Part shown: piece after piece, positions 1 to 7,421 of the stretch
Layout of the letters: every line of letters begins with the position of its first letter
How positions within the stretch are numbered: the stretch's first letter is position 1
DNA from: an uncultured cyanobacterium
GTDB taxonomy: Bacteria; Cyanobacteriota; Cyanobacteriia; Cyanobacteriales; Chroococcidiopsidaceae
Assembly (NCBI GenBank): GCA_946221495.1
Contig: CAMIFA010000143.1
Span: forward strand, 1 to 13,295
DNA: 13,295 nt
Reading direction: 5' to 3'
Program-made: the position numbers and the translations under genes
Notes under the pieces: model-generated
The model's input: the letters and a program-made list of their open reading frames with translations, nothing else
The model's database searches: none
Told to the model about the DNA's origin: nothing

Positions 1-338
1 ATGCTAGTTTTTCCAGATAGTTTTAGTAAACATACAGAATTTAAGTGTACTAAAGGCTTTAGTATCTATAATTATAAACGTAAACCTTATTACAAAAAAA
101 CCAGTATTTCCTATATCCTAAGTTAGGAAATTAATAATTTAGCTAATACCTAAGCTGGAGATGCTTTAATATAACCTTGAACTAGAAAGTTGTTGATGAT
201 CGCGATCGCCTGCAGTTGACAGCAAACCTCCATTTTTAGCAAAACCTGCACTTTCATTAACCAAATTTAACGTAACTGTGGCACTCTGAAAAACAGAGAT
301 TTGATATTTTTGCGCTTAGAAAACTCCTCTTCAGCGTT
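1..338. other. Non-coding leader upstream of ispG
   Basis: I see no gene in this stretch. It is AT-rich and holds one HIP1 octamer (202-209), a small palindrome TCCTAAGTTAGGA at 116-128, and a 5-bp hairpin CTCTG/CAGAG with an A5 loop at 284-298 in the presumed ispG leader. A perfect TTGACA at 216-221 could be a -35 box for ispG, but no good -10 lies at the expected 16-18 bp spacing, so I do not call a promoter. The window may start at a contig end. Confidence 0.6.
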
Positions 339-1556
339 ATGCAGACATTACCTACTCCAACTCCTGCCAACACTAACTTAAATCCATCCACTGACACCAC
401 TATCCATCGTCGCCGAACCCGCCCTGTGAAAGTTGGTAGCGTCACTATTGGTGGTGGTCATCCCGTAGTTGTGCAATCGATGATCAACGAAGACACCTTA
501 GATGCAGATGGATCAGTTGCTGCTATTCGTCGCTTACACGAAATTGGTTGTGAGATTGTCCGTGTCACTGTACCAAGCATGGCTCATGCCAAAGCTCTGG
601 CAGAAATTAAACAAAAATTGTTACAAACTTACCAAGCAGTACCATTAGTTGCCGATGTGCATCATAATGGCATGAAAATTGCTTTAGAAGTTGCCAAGCA
701 CGTTGATAAAGTGCGGATTAATCCAGGGCTATATGTATTTGAAAAGCCAAAAAGTACAGAATATACCCAAGCCGAATTTGAGGACATCGGCGACAAAATT
801 AGGGAAACCTTAGAACCATTAGTTGTCTCCTTACGTGACCAAGGTAAGGCAATGCGAATTGGTGTCAATCATGGTTCCCTTGCCGAACGAATGCTTTTTA
901 CCTATGGCGATACCCCAGAAGGAATGGTGGAATCAGCTTTAGAATTTATTCGCATCTGTGAATCCCTAGACTTCCGTAACATAGTAATTTCCATGAAGGC
1001 ATCACGAGTGCCAGTAATGCTCGCCGCCTATCGTCTGATGGCACAGCGCATGGATCAGTTAGGCATGGACTACCCCTTACATCTAGGCGTAACAGAAGCT
1101 GGTGATGGCGAGTACGGTCGGATTAAGTCTACTGCTGGGATTGCCACTTTACTTGCTGATGGCATTGGCGATACTATCCGCGTATCTTTAACAGAAGCAC
1201 CAGAAAAAGAAATTCCTGTTTGTTACAGCATTTTGCAAGCACTAGGCTTACGCAAAACAATGGTAGAGTATGTCGCTTGTCCTTCCTGCGGTCGTACTTT
1301 ATTTAATTTAGAAGAAGTGCTGCATAAAGTGCGGGAAGCAACCAAACACCTTACTGGTTTAGATGTCGCTGTCATGGGCTGTATTGTTAATGGTCCTGGC
1401 GAAATGGCAGACGCTGACTATGGCTATGTAGGTAAGCAGCCTGGTTATATTTCTTTGTATCGTGGTAGAGAAGAAATCAAAAAAGTTTCTGAAACTCAAG
1501 GTGTTGAGGAATTAATTAATTTGATCAAAGCAGATGGACGCTGGGTCGATCCATAA
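339..1556 (+). CDS. ispG: 4-hydroxy-3-methylbut-2-enyl diphosphate synthase (IspG/GcpE)
   Basis: This enzyme makes HMBPP from methylerythritol cyclodiphosphate, the next-to-last step of the MEP isoprenoid pathway. It uses a [4Fe-4S] cluster; in cyanobacteria and plastids electrons come from ferredoxin. The 405-residue protein has the N-terminal TIM-barrel part (motif VVVQSMINEDT near residues 43-53) and a C-terminal cluster domain. The cluster ligands are visible as C314 and C317 in ACPSCGRT and C348 in GCIVNGPGE, with E355 as the conserved glutamate. Their spacing matches the E. coli ligands closely. Length is normal for the bacterial two-domain form. The ATG at 339 gives the family's usual short variable N-terminus (MQTLPTPT), so I keep it. 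The next gene is 267 bp away across a repeat region, so ispG is probably transcribed alone. Confidence 0.97.
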   Translation: MQTLPTPTPANTNLNPSTDTTIHRRRTRPVKVGSVTIGGGHPVVVQSMINEDTLDADGSVAAIRRLHEIGCEIVRVTVPSMAHAKALAEIKQKLLQTYQAVPLVADVHHNGMKIALEVAKHVDKVRINPGLYVFEKPKSTEYTQAEFEDIGDKIRETLEPLVVSLRDQGKAMRIGVNHGSLAERMLFTYGDTPEGMVESALEFIRICESLDFRNIVISMKASRVPVMLAAYRLMAQRMDQLGMDYPLHLGVTEAGDGEYGRIKSTAGIATLLADGIGDTIRVSLTEAPEKEIPVCYSILQALGLRKTMVEYVACPSCGRTLFNLEEVLHKVREATKHLTGLDVAVMGCIVNGPGEMADADYGYVGKQPGYISLYRGREEIKKVSETQGVEELINLIKADGRWVDP

Positions 1557-1745
1557 GGGAGCAGGGGAGCAGAAAGTAGTTTTGAGTTTTGAGTTTTGAG
1601 CTTGCTCAACGCAGCAGCCGGAGGAAGCTCCGGCTGACCGTTGAGTTTTGAATTCAATAAGTTGAAGTAATTACTTCTTTAAACTCAACATTCAACACTT
1701 AAAACTCATAACTGGAGCGCAGCGACTAGCCTCCTGTATTCTTAC
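1557..1745. repeat. Heptamer (STRR-like) repeats around a GC-rich hairpin
   Basis: Three perfect tandem copies of TTTTGAG lie at 1580-1600, with a further near-copy around 1646-1652. The reverse-complement style of the same words (CTCAA, AAAACTC) fills 1682-1708, so the two sides form a loose inverted repeat. Between them is a strong hairpin at 1605-1645: outer stem CTCAACG/CGTTGAG (7 bp), a small internal loop, then CAGCCGGAG/CTCCGGCTG (9 bp) closed by GAAG. A separate 14-bp palindrome GAAGTAATTACTTC is at 1664-1677. Tandem heptamers of this type are known as STRRs in filamentous cyanobacteria. The hairpin could also end or stabilise the ispG transcript; no T-tract follows it. Confidence 0.75.
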
Positions 1746-1790
1746 TCTTTACCTTCTACTGAAAGCCTGTGCTACATTGGGCGTACTTAC

Positions 1791-1796
1791 TATAAA
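1791..1796 (+). promoter_or_regulatory. Possible -10 box for the ctp gene
   Basis: TATAAA sits 27 bp ahead of the ATG at 1824, which would put the transcription start near 1803. No convincing -35 box is seen at 16-18 bp upstream, so this is a weak call. Confidence 0.25.
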
Positions 1797-1823
1797 AATT
1801 TTCTTCCGGCTCAGGCAGTCATT

Positions 1824-3113
1824 ATGGTCATTACAAAACGTGGACTCGTTTTAGGTACGACAGCAGTGGTGCTAACGACGGTTGCTCTTACCGGCGTGGG
1901 TATTCATTCGCAGGGTCAGGCTTTCTTTCGAGAAAGTCCCAAGGAACTAGTAGATGAAGTCTGGCAGATTATTGACCGCCAATATGTAGATGCTACCTTT
2001 AATCAGGCAGATTGGCAGAATGTACGCAAACAGTATCTGAGCCGGTCTTATGCCAACAAAGAAGACGCTTACAAAGCGGTTCGGGAAATGTTGGAAAAGT
2101 TGAATGACCCCTATACCCGATTTATGGATCCAGAAGAATTTAAAAGTCTGCAAGTAGATACTTCTGGGGAACTGACGGGGATTGGTATTCAAATTGCTCA
2201 AGATGAGAAGACAAAGAGACTAACTGTAATTTCTCCTATTGAAGATACACCCGCAGCCAAGGCGGGTCTAATTGCCAAAGATATTATCGCTAAAATTGAC
2301 GGTAAAGACACTAAAGGCATGGATGTTAATCAAGCGGTGTCTTTGATTCGAGGACAGCCAGGCACATCTGTAAGGCTTACTATTGAGCGGAATGGTAGAC
2401 AAAGGGACTATCAAATTCAACGAGCGCGTATAGAACTTCATCCGGTGCGATATAGCTATCAGAAGACTCCTACAGGTGGAGTGGGTTATATTCGCTTAAA
2501 TCAGTTCAGTGCTAATGCTGCTACGGAAATGCGAAACGCAATTAAAGATTTGGAAAAGCAGCAGGTAGCTGGTTATATTTTGGATCTGCGTTCTAACCCA
2601 GGTGGCTTACTGCTTTCTAGTGTTGAAATTGCCCAGATGTGGCTTAATGACGGCACGATTGTCTCAACAGTTGATCGCGGTGGTAAAAAAGACATTGAAA
2701 AGTCTGACCACCACGCTTTGACAAATAAACCCTTGGTGGTGTTGGTAGATGGTGGTTCAGCTAGTGCTAGTGAAATCTTAGCTGGAGCATTGCAAGACAA
2801 CAATCGCGCTGTTTTAGTAGGGACAAAGACGTTTGGTAAGGGGTTGGTGCAATCGGTGCGGGGCTTGGGAGATGGTTCTGGGCTGGCGGTGACGATCGCT
2901 AAGTATTTTACCCCCAGTGGGCGCGATATTAATAAGTCGGGTATTGCCCCAGATGTGCGCCTAGAATTATCAAGTACCCAAAAAGAAGCATTAATCCGCG
3001 ATCGCGACAAAATTGGTACAGCAGTAGACCCTCAATATGCTAAAGCTCTAGCCGTTCTGCAACAGGAGATTGCTAGTAAGCGTAGTCCGACAGCAGAATC
3101 AATCCGGCGATAG
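1824..3113 (+). CDS. ctpC: Carboxyl-terminal processing protease (S41 family), probably CtpC
   Basis: This is an exported serine protease that trims C-termini of proteins, of the family that contains the D1-processing enzyme CtpA. The 429-residue protein starts with a membrane/signal segment (about residues 7-28), followed by a helical region, a PDZ domain (about 107-200, with TGIGIQI and the TPAAKAGL turn) and the S41 core. The catalytic Ser-Lys-Gln set is S314 (in GGSASASE), K339 (in KTFGKGLVQ) and Q343. The spacings of 25 and 4 residues match those of characterised family members. Cyanobacteria have three paralogues, CtpA, CtpB and CtpC. The N-terminal stretch MVITKRGLVLG and following SPKELVDEVWQII fit my memory of CtpC best; assignment to that paralogue is less sure than the family. 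It converges on a small minus-strand gene. Confidence 0.93.
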   Translation: MVITKRGLVLGTTAVVLTTVALTGVGIHSQGQAFFRESPKELVDEVWQIIDRQYVDATFNQADWQNVRKQYLSRSYANKEDAYKAVREMLEKLNDPYTRFMDPEEFKSLQVDTSGELTGIGIQIAQDEKTKRLTVISPIEDTPAAKAGLIAKDIIAKIDGKDTKGMDVNQAVSLIRGQPGTSVRLTIERNGRQRDYQIQRARIELHPVRYSYQKTPTGGVGYIRLNQFSANAATEMRNAIKDLEKQQVAGYILDLRSNPGGLLLSSVEIAQMWLNDGTIVSTVDRGGKKDIEKSDHHALTNKPLVVLVDGGSASASEILAGALQDNNRAVLVGTKTFGKGLVQSVRGLGDGSGLAVTIAKYFTPSGRDINKSGIAPDVRLELSSTQKEALIRDRDKIGTAVDPQYAKALAVLQQEIASKRSPTAESIRR

Positions 3114-3121
3114 TAAGTAAG

Positions 3122-3152
3122 GGGACAAGACTGAGTATTTAGTTCTTGTCCC
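3122..3152. terminator. Bidirectional hairpin between convergent genes
   Basis: GGGACAAGA (3122-3130) and TCTTGTCCC (3144-3152) form a perfect 9-bp stem around a 13-nt loop. It starts 8 bp after the ctp stop codon and ends 7 bp before the end of the convergent small gene, so it can serve as the transcript end for both. Neither side has a clear T-tract, so it may instead protect the RNA ends. Confidence 0.55.
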
Positions 3153-3159
3153 GACGTAT

Positions 3160-3345
3160 CTATACTGGTTGGCATTTGCCAGCTCGAATTAATCCAACGC
3201 GACGGGCGATCGCCTCCGCTTGCGAAGGAAATGGTCCCCAGCGTTCCTGAATTAATAATTGGTTCTCCTGGGTTTCGTTGCCTGTGATAATCTCGCAGTG
3301 CCCAGCAGAATGCTTGACAATATACCAAGTTTGTGTACTGTTCAT
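3160..3345 (-). CDS. Small SPOR-like conserved protein (61 aa)
   Basis: I recognise this as a small protein conserved in cyanobacteria, without a known function. It starts MNSTQTWYIVK and ends GLIRAGKCQPV. The pattern of a short strand (WYIVK), a variable middle, then WGPFPSQAEAIARRVGLI resembles half of a SPOR fold, in which a GPF-x-S-x-x-EA turn precedes a helix; this is a resemblance only. There is no signal peptide or membrane segment with the chosen start. The frame is open 20 codons further upstream, but that extension is unlike the rest and runs into the hairpin at 3379-3418, so I use the ATG at 3345. It lies 90 bp downstream of the EF-G-like gene on the same strand and could share its transcript. 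Confidence 0.75.
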   Translation of the reverse strand: MNSTQTWYIVKHSAGHCEIITGNETQENQLLIQERWGPFPSQAEAIARRVGLIRAGKCQPV

Positions 3346-3377
3346 TTTAGCTTGATTACTATTCACCGCAGATAAAA

Positions 3378-3419
3378 GTAGATAAACGCAGATCATAAAC
3401 ATCATCTGCGTTCATCTAT
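3378..3419. repeat. Inverted repeat between the EF-G-like and SPOR-like genes
   Basis: AGATAAACGCAGAT (3380-3393) pairs with ATCTGCGTTCATCT (3404-3417) with one mismatch, extended by one more pair, around a 10-nt loop. The unit CGCAGAT also occurs once more upstream near 3367-3373. Words of this kind (GCAGATAAACGCAGAT) are, as I recall, dispersed in intergenic regions of many cyanobacteria. It could weaken transcription from the EF-G-like gene into the small gene. Confidence 0.6.
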
Positions 3420-3435
3420 TGTGGGGATTTAAGAA

Positions 3436-5484
3436 CTAAGATTTGCCGTTGCTATTACTGTTGCCGTTAGTAGCACGGACTCGTTCTACAAGCTTGTCTG
3501 GCACTTCTTGGAGATGATCGTACTGCCAATGGAAGGAGCCAACACCTAAAGTAAGCGATCGCAATTCCACAATGAAGTTTTGCATCTCCGCTTGAGGTAA
3601 GTATGCCTTGACATTGTCCCAGCCTGTCCAATCGTTTTTAGCTTCGTAGCCCAATATTTGCCCTCTGCGTCCGCTAATTAATTGCAACACTTTAGAGGTA
3701 AATTCGCTGGGTGTTGTTACTTCAATAGCGGCAATTGGTTCTAGCAGCGTGGGTTCACATTGAGGCATTCCAGTTTGCATAGCAAGCCGTGCTGCTTGTT
3801 TAAACGCTTGTTCGGAACTATCAACAGTATGGTAAGAACCATTCGTCAGCGTTACAGCTACATCAACGATTGGAAAGCCTAAAGGTCCATGACTCAAAAA
3901 CTCCCGCACGCCCATTTCTACGCCAGGAATATATTGCTTTGGCACTACGCCACCGACAATTGTGTCACTGAAGTTAAAGCCTCCACCGCGTGGCAGTGGT
4001 TTAATTTCTAGATAAACATCGCCAAACTGTCCATGACCACCACTTTGATGCTTATAGCGCCCATGAATTGAGGTAACAGATTTGCGGATCGTTTCTTTGT
4101 AAGGTACTTGCGGCGCGTGAGTCGTCATTGGCAGGTTATATTTACGCCGCAGTCGATCTAAGGCAACTTGCAAGTGAATTTCACCTTGACCCCACAAGAT
4201 AACTTCGTGAGTGTCGCCGTGTTGCTCCCAAGCTAGGGATGGATCTTCTTCCAGAAGCTTAGATAAAGCGCTACTGAGTTTAACTTCGTCGTTACGCTTT
4301 TCAGGGGCGATCGCCAGGGCATAAACTGGTTCTAAGTGTTCGGCTTTCGGTAATTCTGCCGCTAGTTCTCCATCTGCAGAAAGTGTATCTCCTGTTTTAA
4401 TACCTTCTAAACGGCTAATAGTAACAATTTCTCCAGCATGAGCTTCATTTACTTGTTGCTGCTGTTGTCCCATTAACCGATAAATACCACCAGCGCGAAC
4501 AGAGTTTAAGACAATTCCATCTATTAATTTGCCCTGCCAAACGCGCACTAGGGACATTTTCCCGCCTTGGGGAGTGAAATAAGTTTTTAGCACTTGTGCC
4601 ACAGGTGCATCGGCATGAAGCACAATTCCTCGCCGTTGAACTGTAGTTTCCGGTTCTGGGGCTTCCCGTAGCAGCGCTTCTAAAAGATGCCGTACTCCAT
4701 AGTCTTGTTCAGCGACACCAAATAAAACAGGTACTACTAAATCCGCCCCCAATTCCAGTTTCAAGTCTTGGATAATTTCTTCTTGAGGCGGGTTAATTTC
4801 TTCTAGCAGTTCTTCCAAGAGGTGATCGTCAAAATTTGCCAACTCCTCCAGCATCTCCGCCCGTGCTGCTTGCTCTTGTTCCTTAAGTGCTTCTGGGAAC
4901 GGGATCGGATCAGCAGGACTACCTGGATGATATTGATATGCTTGCTCACTTACTAAGTCAATAAATCCGGTTAGGGCTTCACCTTGTCCAATTGGATATT
5001 GATGCGGTACTAAAGGACGACTAGAAACTGACTTCAGGGCGTGTAGCACGTCCATAAAGTTGTTGTTAGCCCGATCCATTTTGTTGATAAAGACTAAGTG
5101 GGGGATTTCCCAATCGTCGAGAAATTTAAATAGAGGGGCGAGAGTTAAGACGCGATCGCTGTTTGGTTCGCAGACAACTACAGCTGCATCTACTCCCATC
5201 AGGGCGTTATAGGTTTCTTGGACAAATTCTATCGAACCAGGACAATCAAGAAACGTGAAGCGAATATCGTTATATTGAGTGCTAGCTGCCGCTACTTCCA
5301 CACTCATGTGGCGATCGCGGGCTTCTGCGGCACTGTCTCCTACTGTATTACCTTCTTTAACACTGCCTTTGCGAGAAATTGCCCCCGTGACGAACAGCAG
5401 ACTTTCGAGTAATGTAGTTTTGCCACTTAAGTAGGGTCCGACAATGGCAACATTGCGCGAACCCAATCTCACTTTTTCGTTCAT
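3436..5484 (-). CDS. Elongation factor G-like GTPase (EF-G-2 type)
   Basis: This 682-residue protein has all five EF-G domains: G domain (about 1-280), II (285-370), III (385-455), IV (460-575) and V (580-665). It belongs to the divergent EF-G-like group that includes Thermus EF-G-2, and is not the main translocase. The P-loop reads GPYLSGKTT (16-24), NKMD is at 134-137, and domain IV keeps SGGHGQFGDV (481-490). The switch regions are unusual: switch I has RHMSVEV in place of the RGITI-type motif, and switch II reads DCPGS (80-84), so the catalytic histidine of DTPGH is a serine. A ribosome or translation-related role is likely from the fold, but the actual function of this group in cyanobacteria is unclear. 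A strong Shine-Dalgarno sequence precedes the start. Confidence 0.93.
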   Translation of the reverse strand: MNEKVRLGSRNVAIVGPYLSGKTTLLESLLFVTGAISRKGSVKEGNTVGDSAAEARDRHMSVEVAAASTQYNDIRFTFLDCPGSIEFVQETYNALMGVDAAVVVCEPNSDRVLTLAPLFKFLDDWEIPHLVFINKMDRANNNFMDVLHALKSVSSRPLVPHQYPIGQGEALTGFIDLVSEQAYQYHPGSPADPIPFPEALKEQEQAARAEMLEELANFDDHLLEELLEEINPPQEEIIQDLKLELGADLVVPVLFGVAEQDYGVRHLLEALLREAPEPETTVQRRGIVLHADAPVAQVLKTYFTPQGGKMSLVRVWQGKLIDGIVLNSVRAGGIYRLMGQQQQQVNEAHAGEIVTISRLEGIKTGDTLSADGELAAELPKAEHLEPVYALAIAPEKRNDEVKLSSALSKLLEEDPSLAWEQHGDTHEVILWGQGEIHLQVALDRLRRKYNLPMTTHAPQVPYKETIRKSVTSIHGRYKHQSGGHGQFGDVYLEIKPLPRGGGFNFSDTIVGGVVPKQYIPGVEMGVREFLSHGPLGFPIVDVAVTLTNGSYHTVDSSEQAFKQAARLAMQTGMPQCEPTLLEPIAAIEVTTPSEFTSKVLQLISGRRGQILGYEAKNDWTGWDNVKAYLPQAEMQNFIVELRSLTLGVGSFHWQYDHLQEVPDKLVERVRATNGNSNSNGKS

Positions 5485-5486
5485 AC

Positions 5487-5494
5487 AACCTCCT
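5487..5494 (-). promoter_or_regulatory. Strong ribosome binding site of the EF-G-like gene
   Basis: On the minus strand AGGAGGTT lies two bases ahead of the ATG at 5484, with the AGGAGG core five bases from it. It confirms the start. It is unusually strong compared with most genes here, which lack a clear Shine-Dalgarno sequence. Confidence 0.75.
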
Positions 5495-5550
5495 AACGGC
5501 TTTCTTTATCGGCACGCTTTTTTGAGTTTGCAAGGGATAATATTGATCAG

Positions 5551-5702
5551 TCCTTAGTTCTTAGTCACTAGTCATTAGTTAAGAGCATTTAGGTACATAT
5601 CCTGTTTTTTACGGGTGAACAACTTATTAACTAGTAATTCTTCATACTTGCGGAATCACTAGTGGTTATGAACTAATGACCAAGGACTAATGACTAATGA
5701 CT
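5551..5702. repeat. Imperfect inverted repeat made of 7-bp units
   Basis: The left arm is four tandem heptamers at 5551-5578 (TCCTTAG, TTCTTAG, TCACTAG, TCATTAG). The right arm is four heptamers at 5670-5697 (GAACTAA, TGACCAA, GGACTAA, TGACTAA), which are the reverse complement of the same consensus, roughly TTAGTCM. Taken as 32-bp arms, 26 positions match. They enclose about 90 bp of unrelated sequence. No coding sequence or transposase is present, so the element is non-autonomous or a structural repeat. Confidence 0.75.
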
Positions 5703-5711
5703 CCATTAGAA

Positions 5712-5746
5712 TTATCCCGTCTTTGATCTGAGGTTATCCTGTCTTT
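5712..5746. repeat. Two direct repeats TTATCCYGTCTTT, 22 bp apart
   Basis: TTATCCCGTCTTT at 5712-5724 and TTATCCTGTCTTT at 5734-5746 differ at one base and lie on the same face of the helix (22 bp). A weaker copy (ATATCCTGTTTTT) is at 5597-5609. They lie about 155-190 bp upstream of the TPR gene. A protein binding site is possible but unproven. Confidence 0.4.
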
Positions 5747-5899
5747 AACTAAGGCAATAAAAATCGTAGTGTCTTGTAAGATTTGGCTAAACAAATATGA
5801 ACCAAATTAAATATTTGTTTTAAATCTCTAACTTTTATAAAGGCTAAACTTATGTTAATTAGTATATAAGTCTACCGGGTCTAATATTATAAATAACTG

Positions 5900-6823
5900 A
5901 TGCTAGTACCACTATTAAGACGGTACACAATAAAGCGTGTTGTAGCTTTTATGGTAATAGGTGGCAGCATTACGCCAGTTGTAGCACCAACAAATGATTT
6001 AGCGGCTCAACCACTACCGACAGTACAACAAAATAATCAAACTGCTGCGGATCTGGTAAATAGAGGATTGCAGCTAATTCAGCAAGCAAAAATTCCAGAG
6101 GCGATCGCCCTATTTCGGCAAGCAACCCAGTTAGACGCTAAATTAGCACCCGCCCATTACAACTTAGGGCTAGCTCTACGCCAAGTAGGGCAACTACAGC
6201 CAGCAGCTGATGCATTTTACCAAGCTACCCAAGCTGATCCAAAATTCGCCCTCGCCTACGCTAACTTGGGGGCAGCATTGTTAGAAGGTAATAACCCTAA
6301 TTTGGCAGAGGAATATTTACAGCAAGCACTAAAACTGAACTCAAAGCTGGGGTTAGCTCACTATAACTTAGGACTAGTAAAAGAGCAGCAGCAGGATTGG
6401 CAGGATGCGATCGCCTCTTATAAACAAGCAATGAAATATAGCCCAAAAGCACCAGAACCTGCTTATCATTTAGGAGTAATTTATTTACAACAAGGCAAAC
6501 TTGATCAGGCAACCCAATCATTCAGTAAAGCAATTAAAATTAATCCCAATTACCCAGAAGCTCATTACAATTTAGGCTCAATTTTATTCAAGCAAGGCAA
6601 ATTACCAGAAGCATTAGCAGCTTTTCGGAAATCAGCTCAAGCAAACTCAAATTATGCAAATGCTTATTACGGTGCAGGATTAGTATTTATCCAACTAAAA
6701 CAATATACAGACGCGCAACAAGTGCTGCAATCTGCTAAAGATTTGTACGTTGCTCAAGGTAATACTCAGTGGGCGACAAATACAGAGCAATTGTTGCAAC
6801 AAGCTAAGAACAACTTTGATTAA
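5900..6823 (+). CDS. Exported protein with seven TPR repeats
   Basis: This is a 307-residue protein made almost wholly of tetratricopeptide repeats, which are protein-binding scaffolds. The N-terminus has basic residues (RRYTIKR, 7-13) and a hydrophobic stretch (14-30) ending near DLAAQ, which looks like a signal peptide or membrane anchor, so it probably works at or outside the plasma membrane. Seven contiguous 34-residue repeats follow in perfect register at 49-82, 83-116, 117-150, 151-184, 185-218, 219-252 and 253-286. Several carry the AHYNLG and Y-x-x-A signature residues, and a short helix closes the array. No enzyme domain is present. No Shine-Dalgarno sequence precedes the ATG at 5900; a start at the later Met18 would remove the basic part of the signal. 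It stands alone on its strand, and its partner cannot be told. Confidence 0.88.
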   Translation: MLVPLLRRYTIKRVVAFMVIGGSITPVVAPTNDLAAQPLPTVQQNNQTAADLVNRGLQLIQQAKIPEAIALFRQATQLDAKLAPAHYNLGLALRQVGQLQPAADAFYQATQADPKFALAYANLGAALLEGNNPNLAEEYLQQALKLNSKLGLAHYNLGLVKEQQQDWQDAIASYKQAMKYSPKAPEPAYHLGVIYLQQGKLDQATQSFSKAIKINPNYPEAHYNLGSILFKQGKLPEALAAFRKSAQANSNYANAYYGAGLVFIQLKQYTDAQQVLQSAKDLYVAQGNTQWATNTEQLLQQAKNNFD

Positions 6824-6960
6824 CAGCTACAGCACAAAGAAAAATCGGGTAAGTAATGCCGCAATCAATCTCCCGCTTCATTCCGGAAGTTCTGCTTTTG
6901 CCCCCCTCACTCCTCTAAGATTTTTGCCTAAGATTTGAAATATGAATTAGGGATTAAGAT

Positions 6961-6980
6961 GCACCTTTACTGTGAGGTGC
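6961..6980 (+). terminator. Weak hairpin downstream of the TPR gene
   Basis: GCACCT and AGGTGC form a 6-bp stem around an 8-nt loop, 137 bp after the TPR stop codon. No T-tract follows, so it is only a candidate transcript end. Confidence 0.3.
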
Positions 6981-7122
6981 TAGAACTTGCTGCCACGACT
7001 CAATAATTTGAAGCTCAACAGAGGTAGAAGGTATTTGCATATTTATTTCGTATCTGTAAATTATCTGAGCGCTGTTTTTTGTTTTTGGCAAGAGGCTAAG
7101 TTGCTTTGATAAGGTAAATTGG

Positions 7123-7152
7123 GTGCGTCAGTCCAATACTGGGATGACGTGC
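7123..7152 (+). other. Hairpin in the presumed permease leader
   Basis: GTGCGTCA (7123-7130) pairs with TGACGTGC (7145-7152) using two G-U pairs. After one G/A mismatch, TCCA pairs with TGGG around the tetraloop ATAC. It is the best single fold in the 598-bp gap. Its role is unknown. Confidence 0.35.
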
Positions 7153-7421
7153 GAGTCATTAATTTAGCAGCTTTAATTTTCGACTTGTAGATACGGTTGA
7201 GCTTTGGACAAAGCTTGTCTTTCCCCATTAATCGTGATAGATTCCTAAATAATTTAAAATACAGTATTCCGAGCGGCTTACCAGGGTTAAAGTGTAACCT
7301 TGTTGCAATTTGGCTAAGTGACCGTAAGCGTTACATCCATAAGGTTTATGGGTTTTCACTAGATTCTGTAGCGCTAGCTATCCAGCACATTGCTAAGTGT
7401 AAGTACGCCTACTTTTGCTAT

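Larger units (their letters stand above)
5485..5899. other. Divergent intergenic region with repeats
   Basis: This 415-bp gap separates the divergent EF-G-like and TPR genes and holds no gene that I can see. The EF-G-like ribosome site is at its left edge. A heptamer inverted repeat fills 5551-5702, followed by two copies of TTATCC(C/T)GTCTTT at 5712 and 5734. From 5750 to 5899 it is very AT-rich. Both promoters must lie here, but I could not choose convincing boxes. Confidence 0.6.
6824..7421. other. Long non-coding region before the permease gene
   Basis: This 598-bp stretch has no gene that I can support. A reading frame is open from a TTG at 7197 into the permease, but its product up to 7421 does not look like protein. 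Three small hairpins are seen: 6961-6980 (GCACCT/AGGTGC), 7123-7152 and 7200-7215 (AGCTTT/AAAGCT, loop GGAC). The permease promoter should be here, possibly with a long leader. I recognise no known riboswitch. Confidence 0.55.

Noticed and set aside
202..209. GCGATCGC palindromes as operators, here and at about a dozen other places
   Set aside because: They occur in genes and gaps alike; this is the HIP1 octamer common throughout cyanobacterial genomes.
1605..1645. The GC-rich hairpin as a classic rho-independent terminator of ispG
   Set aside because: No T-tract follows, and it is embedded in a repeat structure, so I list it as a repeat.
3346..3405. A 20-residue hydrophobic N-terminus on the SPOR-like protein, which would look like a signal
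   Set aside because: It is coded by the inverted repeat region and unlike the rest of the protein; the ATG at 3345 gives the family-like start.
7197..7421. A 75-codon N-terminal extension of the permease from a TTG start
   Set aside because: The translated stretch is Cys/Lys/Tyr-rich, has no domain character, and the family begins at the hydrophobic segment coded from 7422.
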